The position numbers and the translations under genes are program-made. This document shows positions 8,718 through 17,240 of a DNA stretch of 64,000 nucleotides, piece by piece. The DNA lies in the NCBI GenBank assembly GCA_913045225.1, contig CAJWPC010000004.1:152626-216625 (forward strand), read 5' to 3'. The stretch's first letter is position 1, and each line of letters begins with the position of its first letter. The notes below the pieces were generated by a model. It saw nothing but the letters and a program-made list of their open reading frames with translations. It was not told where the DNA came from and made no database searches. This DNA comes from an uncultured Rhodobiaceae bacterium (GTDB taxonomy: Bacteria; Pseudomonadota; Alphaproteobacteria; Rhizobiales; TMED25).

Positions 8718-10516
8718 GCAATACCCCTATTTTTTTCTAATTTATAACCCCTTGGTGTGTATACATTGGTTGACTCTTTGTTTTTCGTGAAGCTCTTTGT
8801 TTGGGATGAACCAATGATTAAAACAGTGAACATATCAATGCTGTCGGATTTAATTTCACGGAGTTTTAAACATTGAATAAATTCTTTTTTTCTTCCAACA
8901 TTTTTTGCAATTACAACAGGTGTATCAGATGATCTGACAGATTGAATATGATCTAGTACAGTTTTAAAGAAATACTTTCTCTTGCTGGATGTTGGGTTAT
9001 ATATGCCCAAAACAAAATCTCCCTTTAGAGCTGCATGGAGCCTGTCTAATATGACGTTTTCTGGAGTTAATAAATTTGATAATGATATTATGCAAAAATC
9101 ATTTCCAAATGGCGCCCCAACCTTTGCTGATGCAGCTTGAAATGCTGATATACCTGGTGTCATTTTGATATCAATATCGGTTTCATTTTCTTCATTGTCC
9201 AAAATCTCATATACGATAGATCCCATAGCAAATATGCCGGGGTCACCTGAACACACTAAAGCCACGTTATTTCCCTGCCTTGCAAGAGAAATAGCCTTTA
9301 ACGCCCGCTCCTCTTCTTGTCCAATTGGATAACGATAATACTTTTTATTTCTTCTTTTCTTGATTTGATCAAGGTAACCTGAAAAACCAATATAATGGGT
9401 TGACTCATCAAGAATATTATTAACCTCGATTGTCCTCCAAGCATCGCTTCCTGGCCCAAGACCAATAATAGACAGCGTCCCATTTTGTGTGCTTGGAAGG
9501 TTTTTTATAACCTGGCGACTACATGCAACTGCACACGTAGCCTCAGCTGATTTATTTTTTTCAACTATCAGCTTGGATGACTTGCCAGCTGCTACTAATG
9601 CGGCAGCCTCAGCAACACTGTGAGATCCTACGGTCCTAAAAACATACTCGGAAGAATTTGCTAACTGAGGACTTATCTTGTTTAGCTCACTTGCTTTAAA
9701 GTGAATAATTGGTTTATTTAAATATTGACCCAGTTTATTTATTGCACGCTCATTTTTTTTTAAATCTATAGTTGCAATCGCTTTAACGGAGTGAATTGAT
9801 AAGTCTTTCTTTTCAAGTGTATCTAAAACAAGTTTTTTCAATTTGACATAGGATGCGCCTGAAACAGTTCCAATCCCAATGATAAGTTTTTGAGGTCGAT
9901 AAACAAGTAATTCTTTATTTGGCTTTATCGATGAATTAATCGAAAATTTGATTTCGAGTTTCGACGAACCGGAAACTCTAATCTTTTTGCTTTTAAGCCA
10001 GCTATATGCAGGCACATTTTTTAATGAACGTCTATCTAGTAGCGCCGAAATGAATTCCTTGTAATTACAATCTGGATCTAATACAAATCCAGGCGGTGGG
10101 TTATCAGGAGAAACTCCTAAAAAAGTATCGCTTTGTGTCGTAATGACTGGCTTAGAATTTAAAATTGTTGCAAGTTTAGTTGCTAATTCATTCGCCCCAG
10201 AATGAGTATCTAATAATGGTACTGTATATTTACCGTCTGGTGATAATGCTACTATGCAAGAACCATTATGTTTTTTTGGAAGCTTTCCCTCCAGCGATCT
10301 TATAATAATTGGTATTGAACAAATTGCTATTATATTAGTTTTTTCTTTTTGAAGTAACTGAATGTGCTTTGCTAGGTTTTTGAATGTGACATCTACCTTT
10401 GCATCAATGATGTTCAAACCATGAATTTGGCAATTTTCAATTTTTTTTAGGACAAGCACTGCCAGATCCAGGTTGAGTTTCGATACAACAATTACAGCTG
10501 TCTTTGGATTTTTCAT
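8714..10516 (-). CDS. cobJ: CbiG-CobJ/CbiH fusion: lactone hydrolase plus precorrin-3B C17-methyltransferase
   Basis: The 600-residue protein is about twice the length of a normal CobJ. Roughly residues 1-330 are CbiG-like: an N-terminal part, then a CobE/CbiG C-terminal-like domain with LIIGIGTVSGASYVKL and VAEAAALVAAGKSSKLIV. Residues from about 345 onward form the tetrapyrrole methylase, starting LSIIGLGPGSDAW and containing ALVCSGDPGIFAMG and MTPGISAFQAA. CbiG opens the delta-lactone and releases C20 as acetaldehyde in the early-cobalt route; CobJ/CbiH methylates C17 and contracts the ring. Fusing the two puts consecutive-stage enzymes in one chain. It overlaps cobM by 4 bp and adjoins cobI with a 1-bp overlap. 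Confidence 0.95.
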   Translation of the reverse strand: MKNPKTAVIVVSKLNLDLAVLVLKKIENCQIHGLNIIDAKVDVTFKNLAKHIQLLQKEKTNIIAICSIPIIIRSLEGKLPKKHNGSCIVALSPDGKYTVPLLDTHSGANELATKLATILNSKPVITTQSDTFLGVSPDNPPPGFVLDPDCNYKEFISALLDRRSLKNVPAYSWLKSKKIRVSGSSKLEIKFSINSSIKPNKELLVYRPQKLIIGIGTVSGASYVKLKKLVLDTLEKKDLSIHSVKAIATIDLKKNERAINKLGQYLNKPIIHFKASELNKISPQLANSSEYVFRTVGSHSVAEAAALVAAGKSSKLIVEKNKSAEATCAVACSRQVIKNLPSTQNGTLSIIGLGPGSDAWRTIEVNNILDESTHYIGFSGYLDQIKKRRNKKYYRYPIGQEEERALKAISLARQGNNVALVCSGDPGIFAMGSIVYEILDNEENETDIDIKMTPGISAFQAASAKVGAPFGNDFCIISLSNLLTPENVILDRLHAALKGDFVLGIYNPTSSKRKYFFKTVLDHIQSVRSSDTPVVIAKNVGRKKEFIQCLKLREIKSDSIDMFTVLIIGSSQTKSFTKNKESTNVYTPRGYKLEKNRGIA

Positions 10517-11208
10517 CAGTTTAACTTATGATTTTTAATTATAATTATTGAGAAGTATTCAATCACCTCATCTGAGATCATACTCAGACGATCAGAGTAT
10601 TGGTGCGCTTGGTCGATCTGACTAATATACATAGAAGTCTCTAGTAGACCCAAATCCGTAGCTATTTTTTTTATTTTTTTAAGATGCTTGGCAACCTTTA
10701 TTATTATCGTTGTATTTGACTTGGAAATTTTATCCCTTATAAGAAACTCATCCGTCCCTGCTGTAATTATACTTATTGAGTCATCGCCTTGCCCCATGAA
10801 ATCATCCAGATGGACAAATGCAGACATTATGGATGAAATTCCTGAAACTACCTTTACTTGGTGACTTTCCTTCAATAAGTCTCGGATTGTAATGAAAGAG
10901 CCAAAAAATAGAGGGTCCCCTTCGCATAATACCCCGACATCAACTTGTTTATTTAGATACTCTTTTATTTGGTTCGCAAAGTTTTGATAAGCGGCCACCT
11001 TTGCCTCATTAGGGAATAGAGGAATGTTCATTTCGATCAATTTTGCGTCAGTTCTTATATGTGAACGCGCAATATCCAGAGCGATGCTATTTTTACCAAA
11101 GGATGGGTAAAAAACGATTTTTAGCTGCTCAAGGATTTCCGTTGCTTTTACAGTTAATAATTTCGGGTCTCCTGGCCCAACTCCAATGCCATAAGCCTTA
11201 CCGAGCAT
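10516..11208 (-). CDS. cobI: Precorrin-2 C20-methyltransferase (CobI/CbiL)
   Basis: The track start (11274) adds 22 residues that do not look like the family; the conserved N terminus GIGVGPGDPKLLTVKA follows directly after ATG at 11208, which also has an AAAGGA ribosome-binding site four bases upstream. The resulting 230-residue enzyme adds the C20 methyl to (cobalt-)precorrin-2. GVLCEGDPLFFGSF and VVSGISSIMSAF are family motifs. With this start it overlaps cobL by 11 bp, matching the tight overlaps throughout the operon. Confidence 0.93.
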   Translation of the reverse strand: MLGKAYGIGVGPGDPKLLTVKATEILEQLKIVFYPSFGKNSIALDIARSHIRTDAKLIEMNIPLFPNEAKVAAYQNFANQIKEYLNKQVDVGVLCEGDPLFFGSFITIRDLLKESHQVKVVSGISSIMSAFVHLDDFMGQGDDSISIITAGTDEFLIRDKISKSNTTIIIKVAKHLKKIKKIATDLGLLETSMYISQIDQAHQYSDRLSMISDEVIEYFSIIIIKNHKLN

Positions 11209-12427
11209 CTGGTCCTTTCTTATATTTCCATTGCGTGACATGCATCTGTTGATCCCATGCATGTAATTTGCCAATTTTTTTTAGGTTAGAGACTGAATAT
11301 TTTGATAATTCACCACCATAAACCTTGTACATACCAATCAAGAGGCTCTCAGTTTCAGCTGTAACACCATTTGCTACAATTATTCCTGTCTGCTTCAAGC
11401 AGTCTAATGACTTATTTATAATCTTATCTCCCTTATCTGAAGCAAGACCCCCACCAATAAATATCCTGTCTGGCTTTTCCAATATTTCTAATATATCTGG
11501 CGCAGATTCGTGTAAGACTGTTATATTTTTGATTGCAAATTTTTTTATATTTTCTCTTATAAAACCAATTCTTTTCTTATTTTGTTCAATCGTATATATT
11601 TTTGCAGCATTGTTTATCAATGACCACTCAATGGATATAGATCCAGAACCACCACCAATATCCCACATAATAGAATTATTTAATGGCTCTAATTTTGAAA
11701 TCGTTATCGCTCTAATCTCACTTTTTGTGATTTGCCCATCATTTTTATATAATGAGTCAGCTAACCCGACTGAATTTGGATAAAAATTCGTATCTTTTGA
11801 AGTACGAATATCAATAAAAACTGAATTTAAATTAGCACAACTAAAATTATGACAATCTTTGATAATTTTTTTTGTAATTTTCTCGTCATTCCTGCCAACA
11901 TTTTCAAAAATATAAATTAAACTACTCTCGAAGTTCAAATCTTTTAATAACTTAATGATTTTAGTTGGAGTATTCTTGTCATGAGATAAAACAAATAACT
12001 TACTATTTGGCTGTAAATAACTAATTATCGAGTTGAAATCTCTTCCATGAAGGGAGACTGCATCCACATCTTTAATGTTTTGTCCAATTTTTGCGCAACA
12101 TAATGATAATATCGAAGGGCTTGGCAATATATCCACTTCGTCGATTGAAAAAAATTCCATAACTAGATTCCCAACACCATAAAAAAGTGGGTCACCCGTT
12201 GCTAAAATACATATTTTTTTATTCTTTATATTTTTTATCTTCTTGAGATCATTCCTAATATTTTTTGACCATGACTTTTTTTTGATATTTGCGGGAATAT
12301 CTTCTAGATGTCTTTCAGCTCCGAATATTAAATCTGCGGAAAAGATTAATTCTTTGTGACTGGTTGGCAATGTATCAATACCTCCAGCGCCTAATCCAAT
12401 TAATTGTATTTTTCTATTTGTCATCAA
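11198..12427 (-). CDS. cobL: Precorrin-6Y C5,15-methyltransferase, decarboxylating (CobL / CbiE-CbiT fusion)
   Basis: The 409-residue protein has two domains. The N-terminal CbiE-like tetrapyrrole methylase starts IQLIGLGAGGIDTLP and contains CILATGDPLFYGVG. The C-terminal CbiT-like class-I methyltransferase starts near residue 230 with IMWDIGGGSGSISIEW as the SAM-binding motif. Together they methylate C5 and C15 and decarboxylate the C12 acetate side chain. It overlaps cobH by 14 bp and cobI by 11 bp. Confidence 0.95.
   Translation of the reverse strand: MMTNRKIQLIGLGAGGIDTLPTSHKELIFSADLIFGAERHLEDIPANIKKKSWSKNIRNDLKKIKNIKNKKICILATGDPLFYGVGNLVMEFFSIDEVDILPSPSILSLCCAKIGQNIKDVDAVSLHGRDFNSIISYLQPNSKLFVLSHDKNTPTKIIKLLKDLNFESSLIYIFENVGRNDEKITKKIIKDCHNFSCANLNSVFIDIRTSKDTNFYPNSVGLADSLYKNDGQITKSEIRAITISKLEPLNNSIMWDIGGGSGSISIEWSLINNAAKIYTIEQNKKRIGFIRENIKKFAIKNITVLHESAPDILEILEKPDRIFIGGGLASDKGDKIINKSLDCLKQTGIIVANGVTAETESLLIGMYKVYGGELSKYSVSNLKKIGKLHAWDQQMHVTQWKYKKGPDAR
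11213..11218 (-). promoter_or_regulatory. Ribosome-binding site that fixes the cobI start
   Basis: On the minus strand the sequence AAAGGA precedes ATG 11208 by four bases (AGAAAGGACCAGATG). No comparable site precedes the longer track start at 11274. Confidence 0.65.
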
Positions 12428-13049
12428 TCAACAAACTTATCGCATTAATTGTTGCTGAGGCCATAGCACTTCCGCCTCGTCTCCCGCGGATAGTTATAAT
12501 ATTTAACCCAGTTGATTGATAAAAATTTATAAGCTCCTCTTTCGCTTCAACCGCACCAACGAAGCCCAATGGCATTCCAATGACTAGACTTGGCTTTATA
12601 TTGTATTCACTAATTATTTCTAATACCCTGAACAATGCGGTAGGTGCGTTACCAACAACAAGGATAGAGTTAGACATCCCCTCTTTCCAATGCTCGACCG
12701 CAGCAGCTGACCTTGTTGTATTTAATTTTTTTGCTATACCAACAACATCTTCATCGCCAATATGACAGTAAATTCTGCTCAATTTTATATTTTTCTCAAT
12801 TATTCCAGCTGCGACCATCTTACTGTCAACGTATATTTTTTCACCCAATTTCATGGCGCCAATTCCACTTTCAATTGCATTCTCAGAAATAAAAATATCC
12901 TCTACAATTGATACATCACCACAAGAATGTATTATTCTTGTCACTATTTTTTTTTCTTGATCATTAAAGCCTGTTAGATCAACTTCAGATGATATAGTAT
13001 CAAATGACTTTTTATATATTTCAGTGGGCTCTCTTATGTATTGTTGCAT
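12414..13049 (-). CDS. cobH: Precorrin-8X methylmutase (CobH/CbiC)
   Basis: The 211-residue protein moves the C11 methyl to C12, giving (hydrogeno/cob)byrinate. The active-site region RIIHSCGDVSIVEDI, with the catalytic histidine, is intact, as are the C-terminal glycine-rich segments VIGMPLGFVGAVEAK and TIRGRRGGSAMA. Length is normal. It lies 5 bp downstream of cbiX and overlaps cobL by 14 bp, all within one operon. Confidence 0.96.
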   Translation of the reverse strand: MQQYIREPTEIYKKSFDTISSEVDLTGFNDQEKKIVTRIIHSCGDVSIVEDIFISENAIESGIGAMKLGEKIYVDSKMVAAGIIEKNIKLSRIYCHIGDEDVVGIAKKLNTTRSAAAVEHWKEGMSNSILVVGNAPTALFRVLEIISEYNIKPSLVIGMPLGFVGAVEAKEELINFYQSTGLNIITIRGRRGGSAMASATINAISLLIDDK

Positions 13050-13054
13050 GATTT

Positions 13055-14101
13055 CTATTTTTTAAGGGTTACTGGACCTAGTGGATGGTCCGCATGCGGG
13101 TAGGGATGATGATGAGAATGATCATGGGTGTGATCATGGGTGTGATCATGGGTGTGATCATGGGTGTGACCACGCGATTGACCACCCCCTTCAACATGGT
13201 GATGGTGACTTTCTTGAGCCAATCCAACCTCATCCTCAAAACCTAAAACTTGTTCTCGATATTTGCAAAGTTGACAATTCATATTTATGTCACCATCAAT
13301 TACATCAATTACTCTATCACAAAAAGTCTCTACCACTTTTGGATGATCGTTAAGATAGGGCGCTTTTAAAAACTCTATGTTGCTATGAACTTTACTTACC
13401 TCATCTACGGATTTATATATTCTATCGACAAGGATCCCAGTAAATAAAAAATAGGGGAATACAATAATTCTTTTGTATCCAACCTGAACAATCTTCTCAA
13501 GGGCAGGTGATACGAGTGGAAAAGTAACACCGGAGTAAGCTGTTTCAGCCCAACCAAACCCGATGCCTTCCCATAGTAATCGTGTAATCTTTGATATATT
13601 TGAGTTTGCATCCGGATCAGATGCTCCCCTACCAACGACCAAAAGCATCGAGTCATGTTTATCAATCTTTAATTTCGCACTATCAATAGACTCAATTATC
13701 CTTTCGGATGCCGCCTTGATCATCAGATTATCTATACCCAATTCCCTACTGTATGTGATCTTGAGTTTTGGATATTTGTAGTTGTATGTATTTAGCACAG
13801 ACGGTATATCATTTTTAGCATGGCCGGCGGCAAATAACATTGCTGGCAATGCGACTATTTCAGTAACACCAGCCTCTCTTAGTTTATCTAATCCATCGCT
13901 TATAATAGGCTTTGCAAATTCTAAATAACCAAACTCTATTGGTATATTTGGTAGCAATGTTTTTAATCTGAAAACTAAATTCGCAAATTCAGCTACAGCC
14001 GGCTCACTGCGGCTTCCATGTCCGCAAAGCATAATACCCCGCTTGGGCTTACCAACATTGAAATAGCTTGCTATTTTTTGTCTCTTTGATTCCGGTAACA
14101 T
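13055..14101 (-). CDS. cbiX: Sirohydrochlorin cobaltochelatase CbiX with Fe-S-type motif and His-rich tail
   Basis: The 348-residue long-form CbiX has two chelatase-like halves; the first starts GIMLCGHGSRSEPAVAEFA with the metal-binding histidine and FAAGHAKNDIP holds the second. Near residue 270 is MNCQLC, which fits the MXCXXC motif reported to bind a 4Fe-4S cluster in Bacillus megaterium CbiX. The last 50 residues are histidine/aspartate-rich, with HDHT repeated four times, then SHHHPYPHADH, likely a cobalt-binding or storage tail. It is the first gene of the six-gene minus-strand cob operon. The enzyme inserts cobalt into sirohydrochlorin, which marks the route as early-cobalt. Confidence 0.94.
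   Translation of the reverse strand: MLPESKRQKIASYFNVGKPKRGIMLCGHGSRSEPAVAEFANLVFRLKTLLPNIPIEFGYLEFAKPIISDGLDKLREAGVTEIVALPAMLFAAGHAKNDIPSVLNTYNYKYPKLKITYSRELGIDNLMIKAASERIIESIDSAKLKIDKHDSMLLVVGRGASDPDANSNISKITRLLWEGIGFGWAETAYSGVTFPLVSPALEKIVQVGYKRIIVFPYFLFTGILVDRIYKSVDEVSKVHSNIEFLKAPYLNDHPKVVETFCDRVIDVIDGDINMNCQLCKYREQVLGFEDEVGLAQESHHHHVEGGGQSRGHTHDHTHDHTHDHTHDHSHHHPYPHADHPLGPVTLKK
13119..13166. repeat. Four perfect 12-bp tandem repeats encoding HDHT
   Basis: The unit TGATCATGGGTG occurs four times in a row without a mismatch, inside the 3' end of cbiX. On the minus strand each unit adds the tetrapeptide HDHT. Perfect conservation at the DNA level, including synonymous positions, suggests recent slippage, and repeat number may vary between strains. 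Confidence 0.95.
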
Positions 14102-14336
14102 CTTACACCTTCAATAAATATCTTAAGAGCAAATATGGAGAGATTAATATTATTAAGGTCTCTATTTAACTCCCGGCTTGGGTCAGTCTCCAGAGTAATA
14201 ATTACTTTTTGTAATACCAACCTTTATATTCTATAAGAATATTTAAAAAAAACCATATATCAATTTATAAATTGGTTATTTTTTTTATTAATTAATTCAT
14301 ATATAAATATTCTATACATTTAAATAGAACCCGAGC
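14102..14336. promoter_or_regulatory. Divergent intergenic region between cbiX and ispG
   Basis: These 235 bp must hold the promoters for the cob operon (minus) and ispG-panB-panC (plus). I could not find the conserved GGGAA or B12-box core of a cobalamin riboswitch on the minus strand. Two structures stand out: the perfect palindrome CAATTTATAAATTG at 14261-14274, and, on the minus strand near 14170-14190, CCC-AAGCC-GGG with flanking ACT/AGT that could form a short stem. A weak AACCA/TGGTT hairpin followed by eight T on the minus strand surrounds the palindrome. No function can be assigned. Confidence 0.5.
14261..14274. repeat. 14-bp perfect palindrome upstream of ispG
   Basis: CAATTTATAAATTG is its own reverse complement and lies 63 bp before the ispG start. 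It could be an operator, but AT-rich palindromes of this length arise easily by chance in such sequence. Confidence 0.35.
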
Positions 14337-15557
14337 GTGATGCCAAAGGACAGAAATTCAATAGTTGTAAAAATAGGTGGTGTAGCCATTGGTGGTGGTG
14401 AGCCGATTGTCATTCAATCAATGACAAATACAGATACCGCTGATATAAAAAAAACAACTCAACAGATAATTGAATTGTATGAAGAAGGATCAGAAATTGT
14501 CCGAATAACAGTTGACCGAGAGGAAGCTGCCAAAGCGGTTCCATTTATAAGAGAAGGTTTAGATAAAGCTGGCTATTCTATTCCCTTAGTTGGTGATTTT
14601 CATTACATCGGTCATAAATTATTAAAAGATTACCCCGATTGTGCGAAGACCTTAGATAAGTACAGGATAAACCCAGGAAATGTTGGCTTTAAAAATAAAA
14701 AAGATAAGCAGTTTTCTGAAATCATAGAAATAGCGTGTAAAAACGATAAGCCCATAAGAATTGGCGCTAATTGGGGTAGTATTGATCAGGAATTGTTGAC
14801 CCTTTTAATGGATGAAAATAACCGAGCTGAAGTGAAAAAAAGCTCAGCCGAAATATTACGCGATGCACTGATTAAATCAGTAATCTATTCCGCGAGTAGG
14901 GCAGAAGAAATTGGAATGGAGAAATCAAAGATAATTCTTTCAGCAAAAGTAAGCAATGTTTCAGAACTTATAAAAGTTTACACAAGCCTAGCAGAAAAAA
15001 CTGTATACCCTCTACACCTCGGTCTGACTGAGGCTGGGATGGGTATGAGAGGAATTGTATCCTCAGTCTCGGCACTATCAATTTTAATAAATCAAAATAT
15101 TGGTGACACAATAAGAGTATCACTAACACCTAGACCTAACGAAAATCGTATTGAGGAAGTCAAGGTTGCAAAAGAAATACTCCAATCCTTGGGAATTAGG
15201 GCTTACCGGCCTGATGTTGTTGCATGTCCAGGATGTGGTAGAACAACTTCAACCGTATTTCAAGAACTTGCGATTGATATTGAAAAATATATTGAGAAAG
15301 AAATGCCGAAATGGAGTAAACTTTATGTCGGCGTTGATCAACTAAAGGTTGCTGTTATGGGCTGCATTGTAAATGGACCAGGGGAGTCAAAACATGCGAA
15401 TATTGGGATTTCACTACCTGGGACTGGCGAAGAACCTGCAGCGCCAGTATTTGTTGATGGAAATAAGTTCAAAATACTCAGAGGTAAAAATATAGCAGAT
15501 GATTTTAAAAAAATTCTGTATAATTACATCGATGAGAACTATGAAAAAAATATTTAG
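14337..15557 (+). CDS. ispG: 4-hydroxy-3-methylbut-2-en-1-yl diphosphate synthase (IspG/GcpE)
   Basis: The 406-residue enzyme catalyses the reductive ring opening of methylerythritol cyclodiphosphate in the MEP isoprenoid pathway, using a 4Fe-4S cluster. Cluster ligands are in [12 protein letters not shown] and [10 protein letters not shown], and the N-terminal barrel begins [17 protein letters not shown]. The start is GTG at 14337 or the ATG directly after it at 14340; neither has a clear ribosome-binding site. It is followed 8 bp later by panB, so the two are likely co-transcribed. Confidence 0.96.
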   Translation: MMPKDRNSIVVKIGGVAIGGGEPIVIQSMTNTDTADIKKTTQQIIELYEEGSEIVRITVDREEAAKAVPFIREGLDKAGYSIPLVGDFHYIGHKLLKDYPDCAKTLDKYRINPGNVGFKNKKDKQFSEIIEIACKNDKPIRIGANWGSIDQELLTLLMDENNRAEVKKSSAEILRDALIKSVIYSASRAEEIGMEKSKIILSAKVSNVSELIKVYTSLAEKTVYPLHLGLTEAGMGMRGIVSSVSALSILINQNIGDTIRVSLTPRPNENRIEEVKVAKEILQSLGIRAYRPDVVACPGCGRTTSTVFQELAIDIEKYIEKEMPKWSKLYVGVDQLKVAVMGCIVNGPGESKHANIGISLPGTGEEPAAPVFVDGNKFKILRGKNIADDFKKILYNYIDENYEKNI

Positions 15558-15565
15558 GCTCAGAA

Positions 15566-16381
15566 ATGTATACTAATAATGAATTAAAATCCGTTACCCT
15601 AAATACTCTGAGAGATTTAAAATCAAAAGGTGAGAAAATTGCGTGCCTTACAGCCTATGACGCAACTTTTGCAAATTTAGTCGACAAGGCGGGAACAGAA
15701 ATAATTCTTGTTGGTGACTCCCTAGGAATGGTGGTGCAGGGACATAAAACAACGGTACCAGTTAAAATTGAAGATATGATTTATCACACAAAAATCGTTG
15801 CATCATCGGTGAATTATTCTTTCTTAATTTCTGATATGCCCTTTATGAGTTTTTATAATGCCAATGTTGCCCTTGATAATGCAAAAAGACTGATGCAGGA
15901 TGGTGGAGCACAAATGGTAAAATTAGAAGGGAATAGGTCTCAAATAAATATTATTGAAAAGCTAGCGCTTTCAGATATACCGATATGCGCACACATTGGA
16001 TTGAGACCGCAATCAGTAAATAAGATGGGAGGTTATAAAGTTCAGGGCAAGAGTTCAAATGAGGCAAATGCACTCATTCAAGAAGCAAAGAAAATAGAGG
16101 ACTCAGGCGCTGATCTATTACTTCTTGAATGTGTTTCCTCACAAACAGCAAAAGAACTAGCAAGTGAGATATCCATACCAATAATTGGCATCGGCGCAGG
16201 TTTAGAAGTTGATGGGCAAATACTAGTTCTTTACGATATTTTGGGTATTTCTCAAGGTCAATTACCAAAGTTCTCAAAGAATTACATGGATGGAAATAAC
16301 ACAATAGAGGATGCAATAAAGCAATACATTCAAGAAGTTAAAACACTAAAATACCCCACAGATAAACACTCGTTCAAATAG
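15566..16381 (+). CDS. panB: 3-methyl-2-oxobutanoate hydroxymethyltransferase (PanB)
   Basis: The 271-residue enzyme transfers a hydroxymethyl group from methylene-THF to 2-oxoisovalerate, giving ketopantoate, the first step of pantothenate synthesis. VGDSLGMVVQGHKTTVPV carries the metal-binding aspartate, and GIGAGLEVDGQILVLYD is the conserved C-terminal segment. It is followed by panC after one base, so translation is probably coupled. Confidence 0.96.
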   Translation: MYTNNELKSVTLNTLRDLKSKGEKIACLTAYDATFANLVDKAGTEIILVGDSLGMVVQGHKTTVPVKIEDMIYHTKIVASSVNYSFLISDMPFMSFYNANVALDNAKRLMQDGGAQMVKLEGNRSQINIIEKLALSDIPICAHIGLRPQSVNKMGGYKVQGKSSNEANALIQEAKKIEDSGADLLLLECVSSQTAKELASEISIPIIGIGAGLEVDGQILVLYDILGISQGQLPKFSKNYMDGNNTIEDAIKQYIQEVKTLKYPTDKHSFK

Positions 16382-16382
16382 A

Positions 16383-17240
16383 ATGCTAATAGTTTCTGAA
16401 AATTTATCAGATTTAAGAGCTGAGGTTCTTTCTTGGAAACAAAATAATGAAGTAGTTGGTTTTGTTCCAACTATGGGAAATCTACATGAAGGACATTTAA
16501 GTTTAATAAGCAAAATAAGACGGTGCGGCGCGACAAAAACTATTGTTTCCATTTATGTAAATCCAAAACAATTTGGCCCTGAAGAAGACTATTCAAAATA
16601 CCCGAGAACTCTTGATGAAGATATTAAGCTACTTAAAAAATTAAATGTTGATTGTGTTTTTTGCCCAAGTGATAAGGAGATTTACCCTCCCAACGAAAAA
16701 AATCTAATCACGACTAATAACCCCAGTCTTATGAACGAGCTATGCGGGCGACAGAGGCCAGGGCATTTTTATGGAGTCCTGTTAGTTGTGAATAAATTAA
16801 TGAACATCGTTCGACCTGACATTGCGATATTTGGGCAGAAAGATTACCAACAATATATTCTTATAAAGGACATGGTCCAGCAACTATTTACATCAATTGA
16901 TATTGTTCTTGCCCCCATTATCAGGGAAAATGATGGTTTAGCAATGTCATCAAGAAATAGCTATCTAAATCCTGATCAGCGCTCAAAAGCGGTATATTTA
17001 TATGAGTCGCTTGTTAGAGCAAGCAAAAAAATTTATAAAAATGCCGGGGATTATATGTCAATTCTAGATACGGAAATAGAGAGACTCAATAAAGACGATT
17101 TAAATGTTGATTATTTAGAACTCAGAAAAACCGATAATCTAAGTAATGTTGAAGATTATAAAAATATAAGTGGTCAATATATATTACTTGGCGCAATAAG
17201 GCTTGGGGAAACAAGATTGATTGATAATATTATTTTATGA
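16383..17240 (+). CDS. panC: Pantothenate synthetase (PanC)
   Basis: The 285-residue ligase joins pantoate and beta-alanine using ATP. The HIGH-like motif is PTMGNLHEGHLSLI, the second nucleotide motif is FGQKDYQQ, and MSSRNSYLNPDQR supplies the KMSKS-like loop. It ends the ispG-panB-panC run and overlaps the convergent polyprenyl synthase by 6 bp. The ketopantoate reductase step is not in this unit; the PanE-like gene at 34075 sits in a catabolic context and may not serve it. Confidence 0.96.
   Translation: MLIVSENLSDLRAEVLSWKQNNEVVGFVPTMGNLHEGHLSLISKIRRCGATKTIVSIYVNPKQFGPEEDYSKYPRTLDEDIKLLKKLNVDCVFCPSDKEIYPPNEKNLITTNNPSLMNELCGRQRPGHFYGVLLVVNKLMNIVRPDIAIFGQKDYQQYILIKDMVQQLFTSIDIVLAPIIRENDGLAMSSRNSYLNPDQRSKAVYLYESLVRASKKIYKNAGDYMSILDTEIERLNKDDLNVDYLELRKTDNLSNVEDYKNISGQYILLGAIRLGETRLIDNIIL

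Noticed and set aside
11043-11252. Plus-strand 69-aa ORF and other ORFs antisense to the cob genes
   Set aside because: All are shadows of strong minus-strand genes with clear family motifs.
13119-13166. Possible CRISPR-like repeat
   Set aside because: Units are contiguous 12-mers with no spacers and lie inside cbiX coding sequence.
13081-13353. Plus-strand ORF with repeated DHGC units
   Set aside because: It is the antisense shadow of the His-rich cbiX tail; the repeat comes from the 12-bp tandem units.
14102-14250. Cobalamin riboswitch upstream of cbiX
   Set aside because: CTGGAGACTGACC loosely recalls the riboswitch 3' segment, but no GGGAA or B12-box core is found 5' to it and the region is too AT-rich.
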